Notes under the pieces: model-generated
Databases searched by the model: none
Told to the model about the DNA's origin: nothing
The model's input: only the letters and a program-made list of their open reading frames with translations
Program-made: the position numbers and the translations under genes
Assembly (NCBI GenBank): GCA_944321495.1
Contig: CALULP010000005.1
Span: forward strand, 1 to 46,633
Length of the DNA: 46,633 nt
Direction: 5' to 3'
Source: an uncultured Bacteroides sp.
GTDB taxonomy: Bacteria; Bacteroidota; Bacteroidia; Bacteroidales; Bacteroidaceae
In this document: piece after piece, positions 1-8,314 of the stretch
Position numbering within the stretch: the stretch's first letter is position 1
How the letters are laid out: the number at the start of each line of letters is the position of its first letter

Positions 1-27
1 TTATGCATAACGGCTTGAAAATTACCA

Positions 28-58
28 CAAAAGTAAATTCAAATCCGTTCTCTCCAAA
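28..58 (-). promoter_or_regulatory. Bacteroides-type promoter reading out of the left edge
   Basis: On the minus strand a -33 TTTG (58-55) is followed after exactly 19 nt by TACTTTTG (35-28), matching the Bacteroides TTTG / TAnnTTTG consensus. Transcription would start near position 21 and run leftwards, so the gene served lies outside the window. It is divergent to the fimbrial promoter at 131-162. Confidence 0.55.
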
Positions 59-130
59 ACTGATTATAACAAATTGAATTTCAATAATTTCAAAGAACTC
101 CTATGATTTTTTAGTGGACACTAATGATTT

Positions 131-162
131 TTTGTATATTTAAAACAGGTGTAATAACTTTG
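131..162 (+). promoter_or_regulatory. Promoter of the fimbrial operon
   Basis: TTTG at 131-134, a 20-nt spacer and TAACTTTG at 155-162 fit the Bacteroides sigma-ABfr consensus. The start site would be about 169. This excludes the longer reading frame beginning at 124 and supports translation from ATG 217, leaving a leader of roughly 48 nt. Confidence 0.75.
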
Positions 163-216
163 CAGCGTTCAAGGACGGAAGAAAGAAAAAACTTGAACCG
201 CAAACAAAATATCCAA

Positions 217-909
217 ATGACCAAACAAACGTTCAGGCGTATATGTCTACTCTGTATCGCTATTTTTCCCATCTTGGCGTATGCCTCGGAAAATAGCCGT
301 GACGCTGCCCCACAGCGGCCTATGGATGCCGCATTTCTTTCTTTCCGACCGACGGACTACTACACAACGGCAGTGCCTGCCCTTTCGGAGGCAGGCACTG
401 CCGATTCTTCCTCTTTCGCCCATTGGCGAATCAAGACCAACTTACTTTACGACGCCGCATTGATGCCCTCTGTTGAAGTGGAATACCGCTTCAACCCGCA
501 ATGGTCGGCTGCAATAGAGGGCAATATGGCATGGTGGCACAAAAACAGCACCAACAAATGCTACCAACTGGCAACCATTATCCCCGAAGCACGTTATTGG
601 TTCAAATCGCAAGGCAACCGACGCGGGCACTACGCAGGTATCATGTTTGGCGGAGGCTGGTATGACCTTTCCGACGGGAAACACGGATACCGGGGCGAAG
701 GCATTATGACCGGAGTCACCTATGGCTACCTCTTTCCCGTCGGAAAACGTTTTGCATTCGAAGCAGCCATCGGGGTAGGCTACCTGCATGCCTGGCACGA
801 TGAATATCTGCCTGTCGACAGGCATCACGTCTACCAGCAGAGCAGCACATTAGGGTATTTCGGTCCCATAAAACTGAGATTTGCATGGACTTTTACAATG
901 GGCAATTGA
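217..909 (+). CDS. DUF3575 outer-membrane protein of fimbrial locus
   Basis: This 230-residue exported protein has an N-terminal signal peptide (hydrophobic residues about 9-23, ending near AYA-SEN). From about residue 95 onward it looks like a DUF3575 domain: alternating aromatic/glycine strands starting at KTNLLYDA, then VEVEYRFN, EARYWF, FGGGWYD and a C-terminal FGPIKLRFAWTF typical of an outer-membrane strand end. DUF3575 proteins sit at the head of many Bacteroidales fimbrillin loci and are presumed beta-barrel or periplasmic accessory factors; the exact role is unknown. The start is ATG 217 because the promoter lies at 131-162. It is the first gene of a five-gene + strand cluster. The family call rests on remembered sequence features, not a search. 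Confidence 0.8.
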   Translation: MTKQTFRRICLLCIAIFPILAYASENSRDAAPQRPMDAAFLSFRPTDYYTTAVPALSEAGTADSSSFAHWRIKTNLLYDAALMPSVEVEYRFNPQWSAAIEGNMAWWHKNSTNKCYQLATIIPEARYWFKSQGNRRGHYAGIMFGGGWYDLSDGKHGYRGEGIMTGVTYGYLFPVGKRFAFEAAIGVGYLHAWHDEYLPVDRHHVYQQSSTLGYFGPIKLRFAWTFTMGN

Positions 910-1014
910 CAATGGGTCATTGCAATTAAAAATTGTAAGAAGTACACATTATAATAAAAAGAAGAAAGGCATGGCTAATTGTCAATTATCAATTACCCAT
1001 CGTCAATTGTAATT
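903..1014. repeat. AT-rich CAATTG-type intergenic repeats
   Basis: The gap between the DUF3575 and DUF5119 genes is built from degenerate copies of ATTGACAAT / ATTGTCAAT and their inversions. The arms near 903-935 and 974-1012 are mutually complementary, so the spacer can fold. The same word family recurs at 10918-10950 and 11042-11075. Such arrays are common in Bacteroides gene spaces; no function can be assigned. Confidence 0.6.
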
Positions 1015-2175
1015 ATGGTAAGCAAACAAAACAAACAAACGCTTCTGGCGAACGTCATGCATGCGCCCGTTGGCATCCTCTCGGGCTTGCCGGTGGTGCG
1101 CGTCATCCCGTTCATTTCCCTGTGGCGGCTGTTCTTGTCCGCCCTTGGCCAGAAGCATGCTTACCGTTTTCTTTTTATCCTCCTTCTTCCCCTCATCACA
1201 AGCTGCCGCCAAGACTTATGCTACATCCACGATGAGCACTCGCTTTCCGTCAAAATAGATGCCCTCACCACTTGGGAACTGGAGTGGGAACGCCCCTATG
1301 ACTGCAACTGGATAGAAGACTGGGAAGAACACTGGCCCAAAACCTACGACGAGATGCGCCCCGAAGTACCCGAAGGCGTACGTGTAGTGGCCTATGACAA
1401 CGACGGTGCCACCCCAATCGGCGAGACCAACCTCGCTCCCGATGGCGGACGCATCCTTTCCCTGCCCGAAGGCACGCACGACCTGCTGTTCTACAACAAC
1501 GACACCGAGTACATTGTCTTTGACACAGACGCCGGCATGCTCTCGCAGGCCACCGCTACCACCCGCACCCTAACGCGCGGCAACTTCGTCCCCCTGCACG
1601 AGGGCGAACGCACTGTCAACCAGCCCGACATACTCTTCGGGCACTACATAGACAACTACGAAACCAAGAAATCCCTCGACCCCGACCGTCTCGACATCGA
1701 AATGCGTCCCTTGGTCTACACCTACGTCGTGTGCTACGAATTCACCCGGGGACTGGAACACGTGGCATTGGCACGCGGCGCGCTGGCAGGCATGGCAGAA
1801 AGCGTGTACCTCACCGACGGGCACACGGGCGACGAAACCGTCACCGTACTGTTCGACTGCAAGCTGACCTCGCTGGGTGCCGAGGCCGAAATCACTTCTT
1901 TCGGCGTGCCCAACTATCCCGGCCACCATTACACCCGTGCCGACGGCACGCCTGCCCGCTACAGCCTCAACCTCGAGGTGCGGCTCAACAACGGCAAATA
2001 CAAGACTTTCAATTTCGATATCACCGACCAAGTAGAACAGCAGCCCCGCGGGGGCATCATTTACGTGGAAGGCCTTGAAGTGGAAGACGACGAAGCCTCC
2101 GGAGGAAACTCGGGTTTCCAGCCCGACGTGGAGGGCTGGGGAGACTACCACGACATCGAGATGCCGCTATCGTAA
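1015..2175 (+). CDS. DUF5119-like fimbrial lipoprotein
   Basis: As called, this 386-residue protein has a lipobox LITSC with the acylated cysteine at residue 64. That is unusually deep. A normal 23-24 residue lipoprotein signal would result if translation began at TTG 1135, whereas ATG 1015 and ATG 1057 give long hydrophobic extensions, so the start is uncertain. The mature part begins RQDLCYIHDEHS and resembles the DUF5119 family found between DUF3575 and fimbrillin genes in Bacteroidales, thought to be an accessory or anchor component of type V fimbriae. The C-terminus (VEGWGDYHDIEMPL) has the GW...D.e..l ending shared by fimbrillin-like proteins. It is followed by the fimbrillin gene 58 nt downstream, consistent with one operon. 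Confidence 0.7.
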   Translation: MVSKQNKQTLLANVMHAPVGILSGLPVVRVIPFISLWRLFLSALGQKHAYRFLFILLLPLITSCRQDLCYIHDEHSLSVKIDALTTWELEWERPYDCNWIEDWEEHWPKTYDEMRPEVPEGVRVVAYDNDGATPIGETNLAPDGGRILSLPEGTHDLLFYNNDTEYIVFDTDAGMLSQATATTRTLTRGNFVPLHEGERTVNQPDILFGHYIDNYETKKSLDPDRLDIEMRPLVYTYVVCYEFTRGLEHVALARGALAGMAESVYLTDGHTGDETVTVLFDCKLTSLGAEAEITSFGVPNYPGHHYTRADGTPARYSLNLEVRLNNGKYKTFNFDITDQVEQQPRGGIIYVEGLEVEDDEASGGNSGFQPDVEGWGDYHDIEMPLS

Positions 2176-2233
2176 AACAAAAGAGAAACAAAACAAATAA
2201 CAAATGTTTAATTATCAAACAAAAACTACACGT

Positions 2234-3238
2234 ATGAAAAAGAATGTATTGATGCTGGGACTGGCTGCAATAGCCTTCACTGCATGTACCAACGAAGAAG
2301 TGACACACTTTGCCGAGAACAGGGCTATCGGGTTCGATACCTTTGTAGGGAAACACACAAAAGCCGATGTCAAGTCAGCAAGCTTAAAGAAATTCTATGT
2401 ATATGGCGTTTATTCGGGAACTTCAAACAGTTACGCCTCCGGCACCACCACTGTATTCAACAACATGCCGGTAAGTTTAAAAGATGGTGCTTGGAAAAAC
2501 GAAGACGCCCGTTACTGGGTAGCCGACAAATATTACAAGTTTGCCGCCTATGCCGATGGCAACGAAGGTGATGCACTGAACACCTCTTTCGATGAAGCCA
2601 AGCTGGTCATCACCGACTATGAAGCAGGGGACAACGACCTCGTCTTCGCCTCCCCCGCCGAAGTGACGGCAAACAGCCAAATCAACACCAACAACAACAT
2701 CTCCCTGACCTTTAAACACCTGTTGTCGAAAGTAAAGTTCACCTTCACCTCCGGGTTCCCCAAGAACTACAAGATGGTAATCTACGACCTGAAAATCAAC
2801 ATCCCGAACAAAGCCACTTATACCGAAAGTTCAGGTTGGGGTACTGCCAGTGCCAGTGCTGACAAGTCGTTTACCATCAATCCTATCAACGAAGCATATA
2901 ACGGCATCACCCTCACGCAATCCAGCGGCGAGAAGTACGTCATTCCGCAAAACAACAACATGCTGAAAGTGACTTTCAGAGTCACCGTTACCGACAATGG
3001 CAGCTACTCGAAAGAAGCCACCCTCGAAGCCTCCCTGGCATCGGGCGACCTCACTTCCAGCAACGCAGGCAGCAACACCTGGAAAGCCGGTTATGCCTAC
3101 AACTACAAGACCACCATCGAAGAAAGCAATGTCGATACCGACTTGAAACCTATCCAGTTCAAAGTAGATTCGAACAGCGGTGTAGAAGGATGGACGGACG
3201 CCAAAAACGACGGCATAGATACCACACCCTCTAACTAA
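2234..3238 (+). CDS. Fimbrillin family lipoprotein (likely major subunit)
   Basis: A 334-residue type V pilin of the Mfa-like_1/fimbrillin family. The signal peptide has lipobox FTAC with Cys18. The pre-strand segment AIGFDTFVGKHTKAD precedes LKKFYVYGVYSG, the usual fimbrillin start. Later hallmarks are ARYWVADKYYKFAAYA, a DLVFASP segment, LTFKHLLSKVKFTF and a C-terminal VEGWTDA. In type V pilins an arginine protease cleaves before the mature strand; here the corresponding site reads TKA rather than TRA. ATG 2234 is chosen over the frame's ATG 2204 because it begins directly with the MKKN signal peptide. A 10-bp stem hairpin follows the stop codon, so this subunit could be made in excess over the genes downstream. 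Confidence 0.85.
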   Translation: MKKNVLMLGLAAIAFTACTNEEVTHFAENRAIGFDTFVGKHTKADVKSASLKKFYVYGVYSGTSNSYASGTTTVFNNMPVSLKDGAWKNEDARYWVADKYYKFAAYADGNEGDALNTSFDEAKLVITDYEAGDNDLVFASPAEVTANSQINTNNNISLTFKHLLSKVKFTFTSGFPKNYKMVIYDLKINIPNKATYTESSGWGTASASADKSFTINPINEAYNGITLTQSSGEKYVIPQNNNMLKVTFRVTVTDNGSYSKEATLEASLASGDLTSSNAGSNTWKAGYAYNYKTTIEESNVDTDLKPIQFKVDSNSGVEGWTDAKNDGIDTTPSN

Positions 3239-3277
3239 AACAACACAGCAGTGACCTCCATCAACTGACATCATCCC

Positions 3278-3310
3278 AGGGTAACCGAAGTCCTCCACTC
3301 CGGTTACCCT
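3278..3310 (+). terminator. Intergenic hairpin between the two fimbrillins
   Basis: AGGGTAACCG (3278-3287) and CGGTTACCCT (3301-3310) form a perfect 10-bp stem with a 13-nt loop. A second 5-bp stem (CCGCT/AGCGG) lies at 3324-3337. There is no T-tract, so this is more likely a partial terminator or an mRNA stabiliser than a full stop. Confidence 0.45.
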
Positions 3311-3377
3311 GCCAACCACCCTGCCGCTAATGAGCGGTTCATGAACAAAATAAGACCATACATAGCCATACGAAGAC

Positions 3378-4307
3378 ATGAAACGCCTCCCCCTCCATCT
3401 CCTGCTGCCCGCAGCGGCCATGCTGTGGCTCGCCTCCTGCACTGCCGATGTCCCCGACGGAAATAGCCTTCCCGCCATCGGCTTCACCCCGCAGGCAGCC
3501 GGCACGCGCGCCGTGGTGGAAAGCCCTGCGGACATGACGGCCTTCCAAGTGTGGGGCTGGTACAGCAACGGCACGGCAAACCCAACCGGCGTATTCCAAG
3601 GCGACGAAGTGCGCCGCACAGGCGATGCCTGGACCTACGACGACCTGCGCTACTGGATACCGGGACAAACGTACAACTTCTACGCCCTGCACCCCTACGG
3701 GCTCAGCGGCGCCACCTGCAAAGATGACGGTACCCTTACCATCACCGGTTTCACTTGCGGCGCAGGCGACAATGCCACCGACCTTATGACCGCCCGTGCC
3801 ACCGGCCTCAACGGAAGCGATGCCCCCGTGGTCAACCTCACGTTCAGCCACGAGCTGGTGCGCATCACGGTAGACATCAAGAGCGACATCACCACCACGT
3901 TCAAACAGTTACGGTTGATAAACGTCCCCTCCGCCGCCACCTTCACGAAAGCAGCCGACGGGACTACCGCTTGGAGCGACCTGACCTATCATACACCATT
4001 CCTCCCTGCAACGGGTACTCCCCCTACCATAAGCGCAGGCGGGGAATTTACCAACGTATTCGGCACGCTGCTCGTCATCCCCAAGCCGGATGTAAATGCC
4101 AAGCCGCAACTGCACCTCGTCTATCAAAACGAAACAGACGGCACCAACCAGACCAAAGACATTGAACTCCCCGATGCCGACCAATGGACGGCCGGCCAAA
4201 GCTACCGCTACACCTGCACCATCACCGGCGCCCAGTCGCAGCTGAAAATCTACTACACCGTCACAGACTGGACAGGAAAAGAAATCAATGTCCCGGATTT
4301 CAAGTGA
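3378..4307 (+). CDS. Fimbrillin family lipoprotein (second subunit)
   Basis: A 309-residue fimbrillin with lipobox LASC (Cys21). The mature N-terminus is short, then AIGFTPQAAGTRAVV followed by FQVWGWYSN, the classic fimbrillin layout with a TRA site where an arginine-specific protease could cut. Further family marks are LRYWIPGQTYNFYALHP, DLMTARATG, VNLTFSHELVRITVDI and the C-terminal YYTVTDWTGKEINV. It is separated from the major-type fimbrillin by 139 nt containing hairpins and from the tip protein by 105 nt of simple repeats. Whether it is a minor shaft subunit or an alternative major subunit cannot be told from sequence. Confidence 0.85.
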   Translation: MKRLPLHLLLPAAAMLWLASCTADVPDGNSLPAIGFTPQAAGTRAVVESPADMTAFQVWGWYSNGTANPTGVFQGDEVRRTGDAWTYDDLRYWIPGQTYNFYALHPYGLSGATCKDDGTLTITGFTCGAGDNATDLMTARATGLNGSDAPVVNLTFSHELVRITVDIKSDITTTFKQLRLINVPSAATFTKAADGTTAWSDLTYHTPFLPATGTPPTISAGGEFTNVFGTLLVIPKPDVNAKPQLHLVYQNETDGTNQTKDIELPDADQWTAGQSYRYTCTITGAQSQLKIYYTVTDWTGKEINVPDFK

Positions 4308-4308
4308 G

Positions 4309-4379
4309 TTTATGAGTTTATAAGTTTGTGAGTTGACAAGGGGACGAGGATACGAGGGGACAAGGGGACGAGGGGACAA
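4309..4379. repeat. GAGTTTATAAG / AGGGGACGAGG simple repeats
   Basis: Directly after the fimbrillin stop codon come degenerate copies of gagtttataagttt and then four to five copies of acaaggggacgagg. Imperfect purine-rich runs of this kind are a familiar class of Bacteroides intergenic repeat. There is no coding potential or hairpin. Confidence 0.6.
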
Positions 4380-4412
4380 ATTAAAATATAAATCTGGTAA
4401 TCAAGAACAGAC

Positions 4413-7400
4413 ATGAAAAGATACATCCATTCTTCATTCATCATTCTTCATTCTTCATTGAAAAAAGGTTCATCCTTGAGGAAGGTTATCTATGCTTCAT
4501 TCATCATTCTCCATGCTTCATTTCTCCTGTCCTCCTGCACCGACACCTTGTTTGAAGCCCAAGGGTATGTACAGGAAGGGCTTCCCGCCACCCTGCGCAT
4601 CGGCGTGCAGGCAGAGCAAGGCATCCAGGTGACCCGCGCCGCAGCCGCCCCCACACTGGAGGAAACCGTACATTCGCTTTTCGTCTTCATCTTCGACGAA
4701 GACGGCAACAAGCGTTTAGGACTGTTCATCAGCAGCGACCAGTTTCAAAACGACAGCCAGGGTGCCTACGTGACGGTAAACACCACCTCGATGAACAATG
4801 CCACCGTGGTCTGCATAGCCAACGCCACCGAAAGCGGCTATGCCATCACTACCGAACACCTGCAACGCGTCGGTACCCTGGCCAACCTGCAAGCCGCCTG
4901 GGAAACGCTGGACGACCGCTCGGTGGAGCGCGTGAACTATTTCCTGATGACCGCCACCGCCACAAAAGAGAACAATACGAAAATCAATATCGCCCCCGAC
5001 GGGAATCGCCTGGACGCCAAGCTGCAACGCGTGGATGCCAAGGTCACTTTCAACGTCGGCCTGGGCAGCCAGCTCCCCGCCGACTGGGAAAACGCCTCCT
5101 TCCTGCCCCGTCAGTGGCGCGTGTGTCAAGTGCCCCTCAACACCTACCTGATGCCCCATACCGATGAGGACGGCACACCCTGCGACTATGACGAAGGGAC
5201 AGACGAAAACGATTACTTCCACACCGAGCAGATTCCTTTCGAAAGCCTCACGCGCGACGATGCCACCCAACGCTACACCGGAGGCACTTTTACCTTCTAC
5301 ATGCCCGAGAACCTGAAACAGCCAAGACAATCCGTAAGCGACTACGCACAACGCGATGCCTGGGAGGGGCAGGACGACAACGGCTTCAAGCACTTCACCA
5401 ACGCACATGCCTACTCCACCTACGTGGAGATGACCGGCACACTGACCTATAGCACAAAAGAGTACTCCATGGTAAGCGCGGACGTCAAGCTGACCGTGCA
5501 CCTGGGACACGACAGCGACACCAACCCCAACGACTACCTGACCCGCCGCAACCACCTCTACACGTACAACGTGGACATCTGCGGCATCGACGACATTCTG
5601 GTAGAAGTGGGCAACGACCAGGAAGACCGCCCGGGCTACGAAGGCAACGTGGTGTACAACAACAAAGAGATATTCAACCTCGACTCCCACTACGACCGCT
5701 GCCTGCTGCGCATCTCCCCCCAAGAGGTAGGCGAAGGCATGACGTGGAGCGTGCGTACCCCTTTCAGCACCGGCACGCACGACGCCGCCAAAGCCCAGGC
5801 GGAAACAGGACTGGAAGACTACCGCTGGCTGAAGTTCGTCATCAACCGCGCCCACGATGTATCCCGCACCGAGTACGCGCGCTATCCCGGCGACCATAAG
5901 TATGCTCCCGACATCACCGATCCCGCCAGCCTTAATGCAGGAGATTTAATGGACATCCACCAACTGACACGCTACCTGATGCACGTCAAACAGCAGGATG
6001 CAGCCATGAGCGAACTCACTATGCAAGCGCCCAACGGCGAAGACAGCATCTACATCACCGCCTATGTGGACGAATACCTCTACCACGAACACCCGCAACA
6101 GCCCGGCCTCTCCGAGGCGGAGAAACTGCTGCTGTGGAAAGAGAGCGTGGACCGCGAAGACCGGCAGATGCACCTCATCATCCCCCTGGAAGGAAATACC
6201 GGAGGCAGTTACAGCGACGACCTGCAGTCCAGCGTCATCCGCTCGCTCTACAGTTTCAACCAACGCTCCATCCGCACCATCTTCGACGCCGACAACCCCG
6301 ACCTCACCACCGCCTGGGGCCTGGAGAGCGTGATGGAAACCGATGACAACAGCAACGGCGGCCGCCTGCCCGTAGGCAACATTCCATCCAGCGCCACCAG
6401 CACCGACAACGGGCGCGCCAACATGTTGCAATGGACGGCAGACATCGGCCTGTCGTGGGATGAAGTGATACAAACCTCACCCCGCTACGGGCTGGTAACG
6501 CAATATCACGATGCCGCCCACGCCTGCCTGCTGCGCAACCGCGACCTGAACGGCGACGGCACCATACAGGACAATGAAGTGCGCTGGTACCTGGCCAGCA
6601 TCGACCAGCTGACGGACATCTTCATCGGCGAGGCCGCCCTCGACGAAGAGGCACAACTCTACCCCCGCAACGCTGTAGACAGGCCGGGAGGCAACAGCGT
6701 GTACTGGCACTACACCTCCAGCTCGTATGACGCAAGCGACAACGGTCCTTGGGTGCTTTGGGCAGAAGAAGGCGCCTCGGTAGGCAGCTACAATGACTCC
6801 AAACCCGAAAATAAAAACGGGAGCTACTATGCCTACCGCTGCATACGCAACTTAGGCATCCCCTTGGATCAGCCCGGCCAGGTGCCGCAAAACCTTGTGG
6901 AGGTGGACGAGGACGAGGACGGCTACCTCATCGACATGAGCCGCATGAACCCCAAGGCACGGCGCACCAGCCGCGCCAACGGCTCATTGCCCAACCATAC
7001 GGAACAAGAACCTGAAAACAGGCCGTATGTAAGCTTTCACGTAGACAAAGGGACGTATCCGAAACCCAAATATGAACGGGTATGGGAAGGAGGATACTTT
7101 GACGGCAAATACGTCCTCAAATTCAACAATGCGAAGCAATGGTCCGATTACCAGGACCCGGAAAACAATCCCTGCCCTGCGGGCTACCGCGTTCCCAACC
7201 AGCGGGAACTGCTCATCATATCCACACGGATGAAAGAAAATGCTTGGGATACTTTTTTCGTACCAGAAAAGCCCGGTGGCATTCTCGGGATCGGATACGA
7301 GCCACGAGTAGAAAGCAAGGCCCGTTACATGAGCCAGACCGCCTTCTCCCTGGACGGGAAATCTCCCTATGACGACCAACGGGACGGCTTCATCTGGGAC

Positions 7401-7478
7401 GCCCAAAGTGAGAAATTCATGCTGCGTAACAACAACACGGAAACCGGCTACGTCCGTTGCGTGCGCGACGTGGAGTAA
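4413..7478 (+). CDS. DUF4906-type fimbrial tip/anchor lipoprotein
   Basis: This 1021-residue exported protein closes the fimbrial operon. The lipobox LLSSC places the acylated cysteine at residue 42. The signal region is odd: IHSSFIILHSS is followed by a near copy, IYASFIILHASF, encoded by TTCATTCATCATTC repeats. The mature N-terminus (residues about 60-400) is fimbrillin-like (VHSLFVFIFDEDGN, FNVGLGSQ, NHLYTYNVDICGID). The C-terminal third carries the DUF4906 hallmarks, including a calcium-loop-like DLNGDGTIQDNE (711-722), EVRWYLASIDQL and PCPAGYRVPNQRELLI. The size and position at the end of the cluster fit a tip adhesin or stalk anchor such as those of Mfa loci. Ligand specificity is unknown. 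Confidence 0.8.
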   Translation: MKRYIHSSFIILHSSLKKGSSLRKVIYASFIILHASFLLSSCTDTLFEAQGYVQEGLPATLRIGVQAEQGIQVTRAAAAPTLEETVHSLFVFIFDEDGNKRLGLFISSDQFQNDSQGAYVTVNTTSMNNATVVCIANATESGYAITTEHLQRVGTLANLQAAWETLDDRSVERVNYFLMTATATKENNTKINIAPDGNRLDAKLQRVDAKVTFNVGLGSQLPADWENASFLPRQWRVCQVPLNTYLMPHTDEDGTPCDYDEGTDENDYFHTEQIPFESLTRDDATQRYTGGTFTFYMPENLKQPRQSVSDYAQRDAWEGQDDNGFKHFTNAHAYSTYVEMTGTLTYSTKEYSMVSADVKLTVHLGHDSDTNPNDYLTRRNHLYTYNVDICGIDDILVEVGNDQEDRPGYEGNVVYNNKEIFNLDSHYDRCLLRISPQEVGEGMTWSVRTPFSTGTHDAAKAQAETGLEDYRWLKFVINRAHDVSRTEYARYPGDHKYAPDITDPASLNAGDLMDIHQLTRYLMHVKQQDAAMSELTMQAPNGEDSIYITAYVDEYLYHEHPQQPGLSEAEKLLLWKESVDREDRQMHLIIPLEGNTGGSYSDDLQSSVIRSLYSFNQRSIRTIFDADNPDLTTAWGLESVMETDDNSNGGRLPVGNIPSSATSTDNGRANMLQWTADIGLSWDEVIQTSPRYGLVTQYHDAAHACLLRNRDLNGDGTIQDNEVRWYLASIDQLTDIFIGEAALDEEAQLYPRNAVDRPGGNSVYWHYTSSSYDASDNGPWVLWAEEGASVGSYNDSKPENKNGSYYAYRCIRNLGIPLDQPGQVPQNLVEVDEDEDGYLIDMSRMNPKARRTSRANGSLPNHTEQEPENRPYVSFHVDKGTYPKPKYERVWEGGYFDGKYVLKFNNAKQWSDYQDPENNPCPAGYRVPNQRELLIISTRMKENAWDTFFVPEKPGGILGIGYEPRVESKARYMSQTAFSLDGKSPYDDQRDGFIWDAQSEKFMLRNNNTETGYVRCVRDVE

Positions 7479-7515
7479 TATATTTTTTCTTATCCTCTCC
7501 TTACTTCCTCCTTAC

Positions 7516-7572
7516 CCGGTTCGTACCCGGTTCGTACCTGCTTCGCTCTTCCCTTCCCGGCATGGAGCGAAG
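7516..7572. repeat. Short direct and inverted repeats after the fimbrial operon
   Basis: CGGTTCGTACC is repeated head to tail at about 7517-7538, and CTTCGCTC (7541-7548) pairs with GAGCGAAG (7565-7572). This pyrimidine-rich space between the fimbrial and oxidoreductase operons has no T-tract and no supported gene. It may act as a weak terminator. Confidence 0.35.
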
Positions 7573-7746
7573 CGGGACGGACAAAAACATAGACAAACAG
7601 GTGACGAAAATTCAACAATCGCCCTTTCATTTGCAGGAAACGGAATTCGGCAGGTTTCACTTTCCGGTTTTCATGTCCCTCCCCTTCATTCCTCATTTAA
7701 AACGACATTTTTCCCCCGCAGCGTAACCAACATCGGCAAATATGCT

Positions 7747-7754
7747 TATCTTTG
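7747..7754 (+). promoter_or_regulatory. -7 element for the oxidoreductase operon
   Basis: TATCTTTG matches the Bacteroides -7 consensus exactly. No TTTG is present at the -33 position. The start site would be about 7761, close upstream of the TPR gene, which favours a start at ATG 7783 over ATG 7771. Confidence 0.55.
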
Positions 7755-7782
7755 CCGGGAAAACAGAAAAATGTCCGGACAC

Positions 7783-8061
7783 ATGATGGAACAATTGAAC
7801 GGCATCAGGGAGCTCATCAGCCAAGGGAAGGTGGAGGAAGCCATCGGGCTACTGCAGGATGTGCTGCACAGCGACTATCCGCACAAGGATGAAGCCTACT
7901 ACCTGCTGGGCAACGCCTACCGCAAGCAAGGCAACTGGCAACAGGCGCTGAACCACTACGGCCAGGCCGTCGAACTGAACCCGCAAAGCCCTGCCCTGCA
8001 CGCCCGCCGGATGGTAATGGACATTCTGGAATTCTACAACAAAGACATGTACAATCAATAA
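7783..8061 (+). CDS. Small TPR protein heading the oxidoreductase operon
   Basis: A 92-residue soluble protein with no signal peptide. Two tetratricopeptide-type helical pairs are visible: IRELISQGKVEEAIGLLQDVL and then DEAYYLLGNAYRKQ with NWQQALNHYGQAVELNP, the second an excellent TPR. It ends FYNKDMYNQ. The gene is 11 nt upstream of the ferredoxin subunit and shares its promoter. TPRs bind protein partners, so it may help assemble the oxidoreductase; that is inference from position only. ATG 7771 in the same frame would add four residues but leave only about 10 nt of leader. Confidence 0.75.
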   Translation: MMEQLNGIRELISQGKVEEAIGLLQDVLHSDYPHKDEAYYLLGNAYRKQGNWQQALNHYGQAVELNPQSPALHARRMVMDILEFYNKDMYNQ

Positions 8062-8072
8062 ACAACATAATT

Positions 8073-8300
8073 ATGGCAAAAATCAAAGGAGCAATCGTAG
8101 TCGACACGGAACGCTGCAAAGGCTGCAACCTGTGCGCAGTGGCGTGCCCGCTCCACGTAATAGCGCTGACCAAGGAAGTGAACGTAAAGGGCTACAACTA
8201 TGCCCGCCAAGTATTGGAAGACACATGCAACGGATGCGCCTCGTGCGCCACGGTATGCCCGGACGGCTGCATCTCGGTGTACAAAGTAAAAGTTGGATAA
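8073..8300 (+). CDS. 2-oxoacid:ferredoxin oxidoreductase, ferredoxin (delta) subunit
   Basis: A 75-residue protein with two classic 4Fe-4S motifs: CKGCNLCAVACP near residue 15 and CNGCASCATVCP near residue 50. In ketoacid:ferredoxin oxidoreductases of the Kor/Vor type this separate subunit relays electrons from the thiamine-diphosphate site to external ferredoxin. Its position directly before the alpha subunit is the usual order. The start ATG 8073 follows the TPR gene by 11 nt. Substrate cannot be read from this subunit. Confidence 0.9.
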   Translation: MAKIKGAIVVDTERCKGCNLCAVACPLHVIALTKEVNVKGYNYARQVLEDTCNGCASCATVCPDGCISVYKVKVG

Positions 8301-8314
8301 AAACCGGAAAAAAT

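Noticed and set aside
124..216. Longer reading frame upstream of the DUF3575 gene
   Set aside because: It would begin upstream of the promoter boxes at 131-162, and the added residues are polar rather than signal-like.
8132..8314. GTG-initiated 61-codon extension of the alpha subunit
   Set aside because: It lies wholly within the ferredoxin gene in another frame; family N-termini match the start at 8315.
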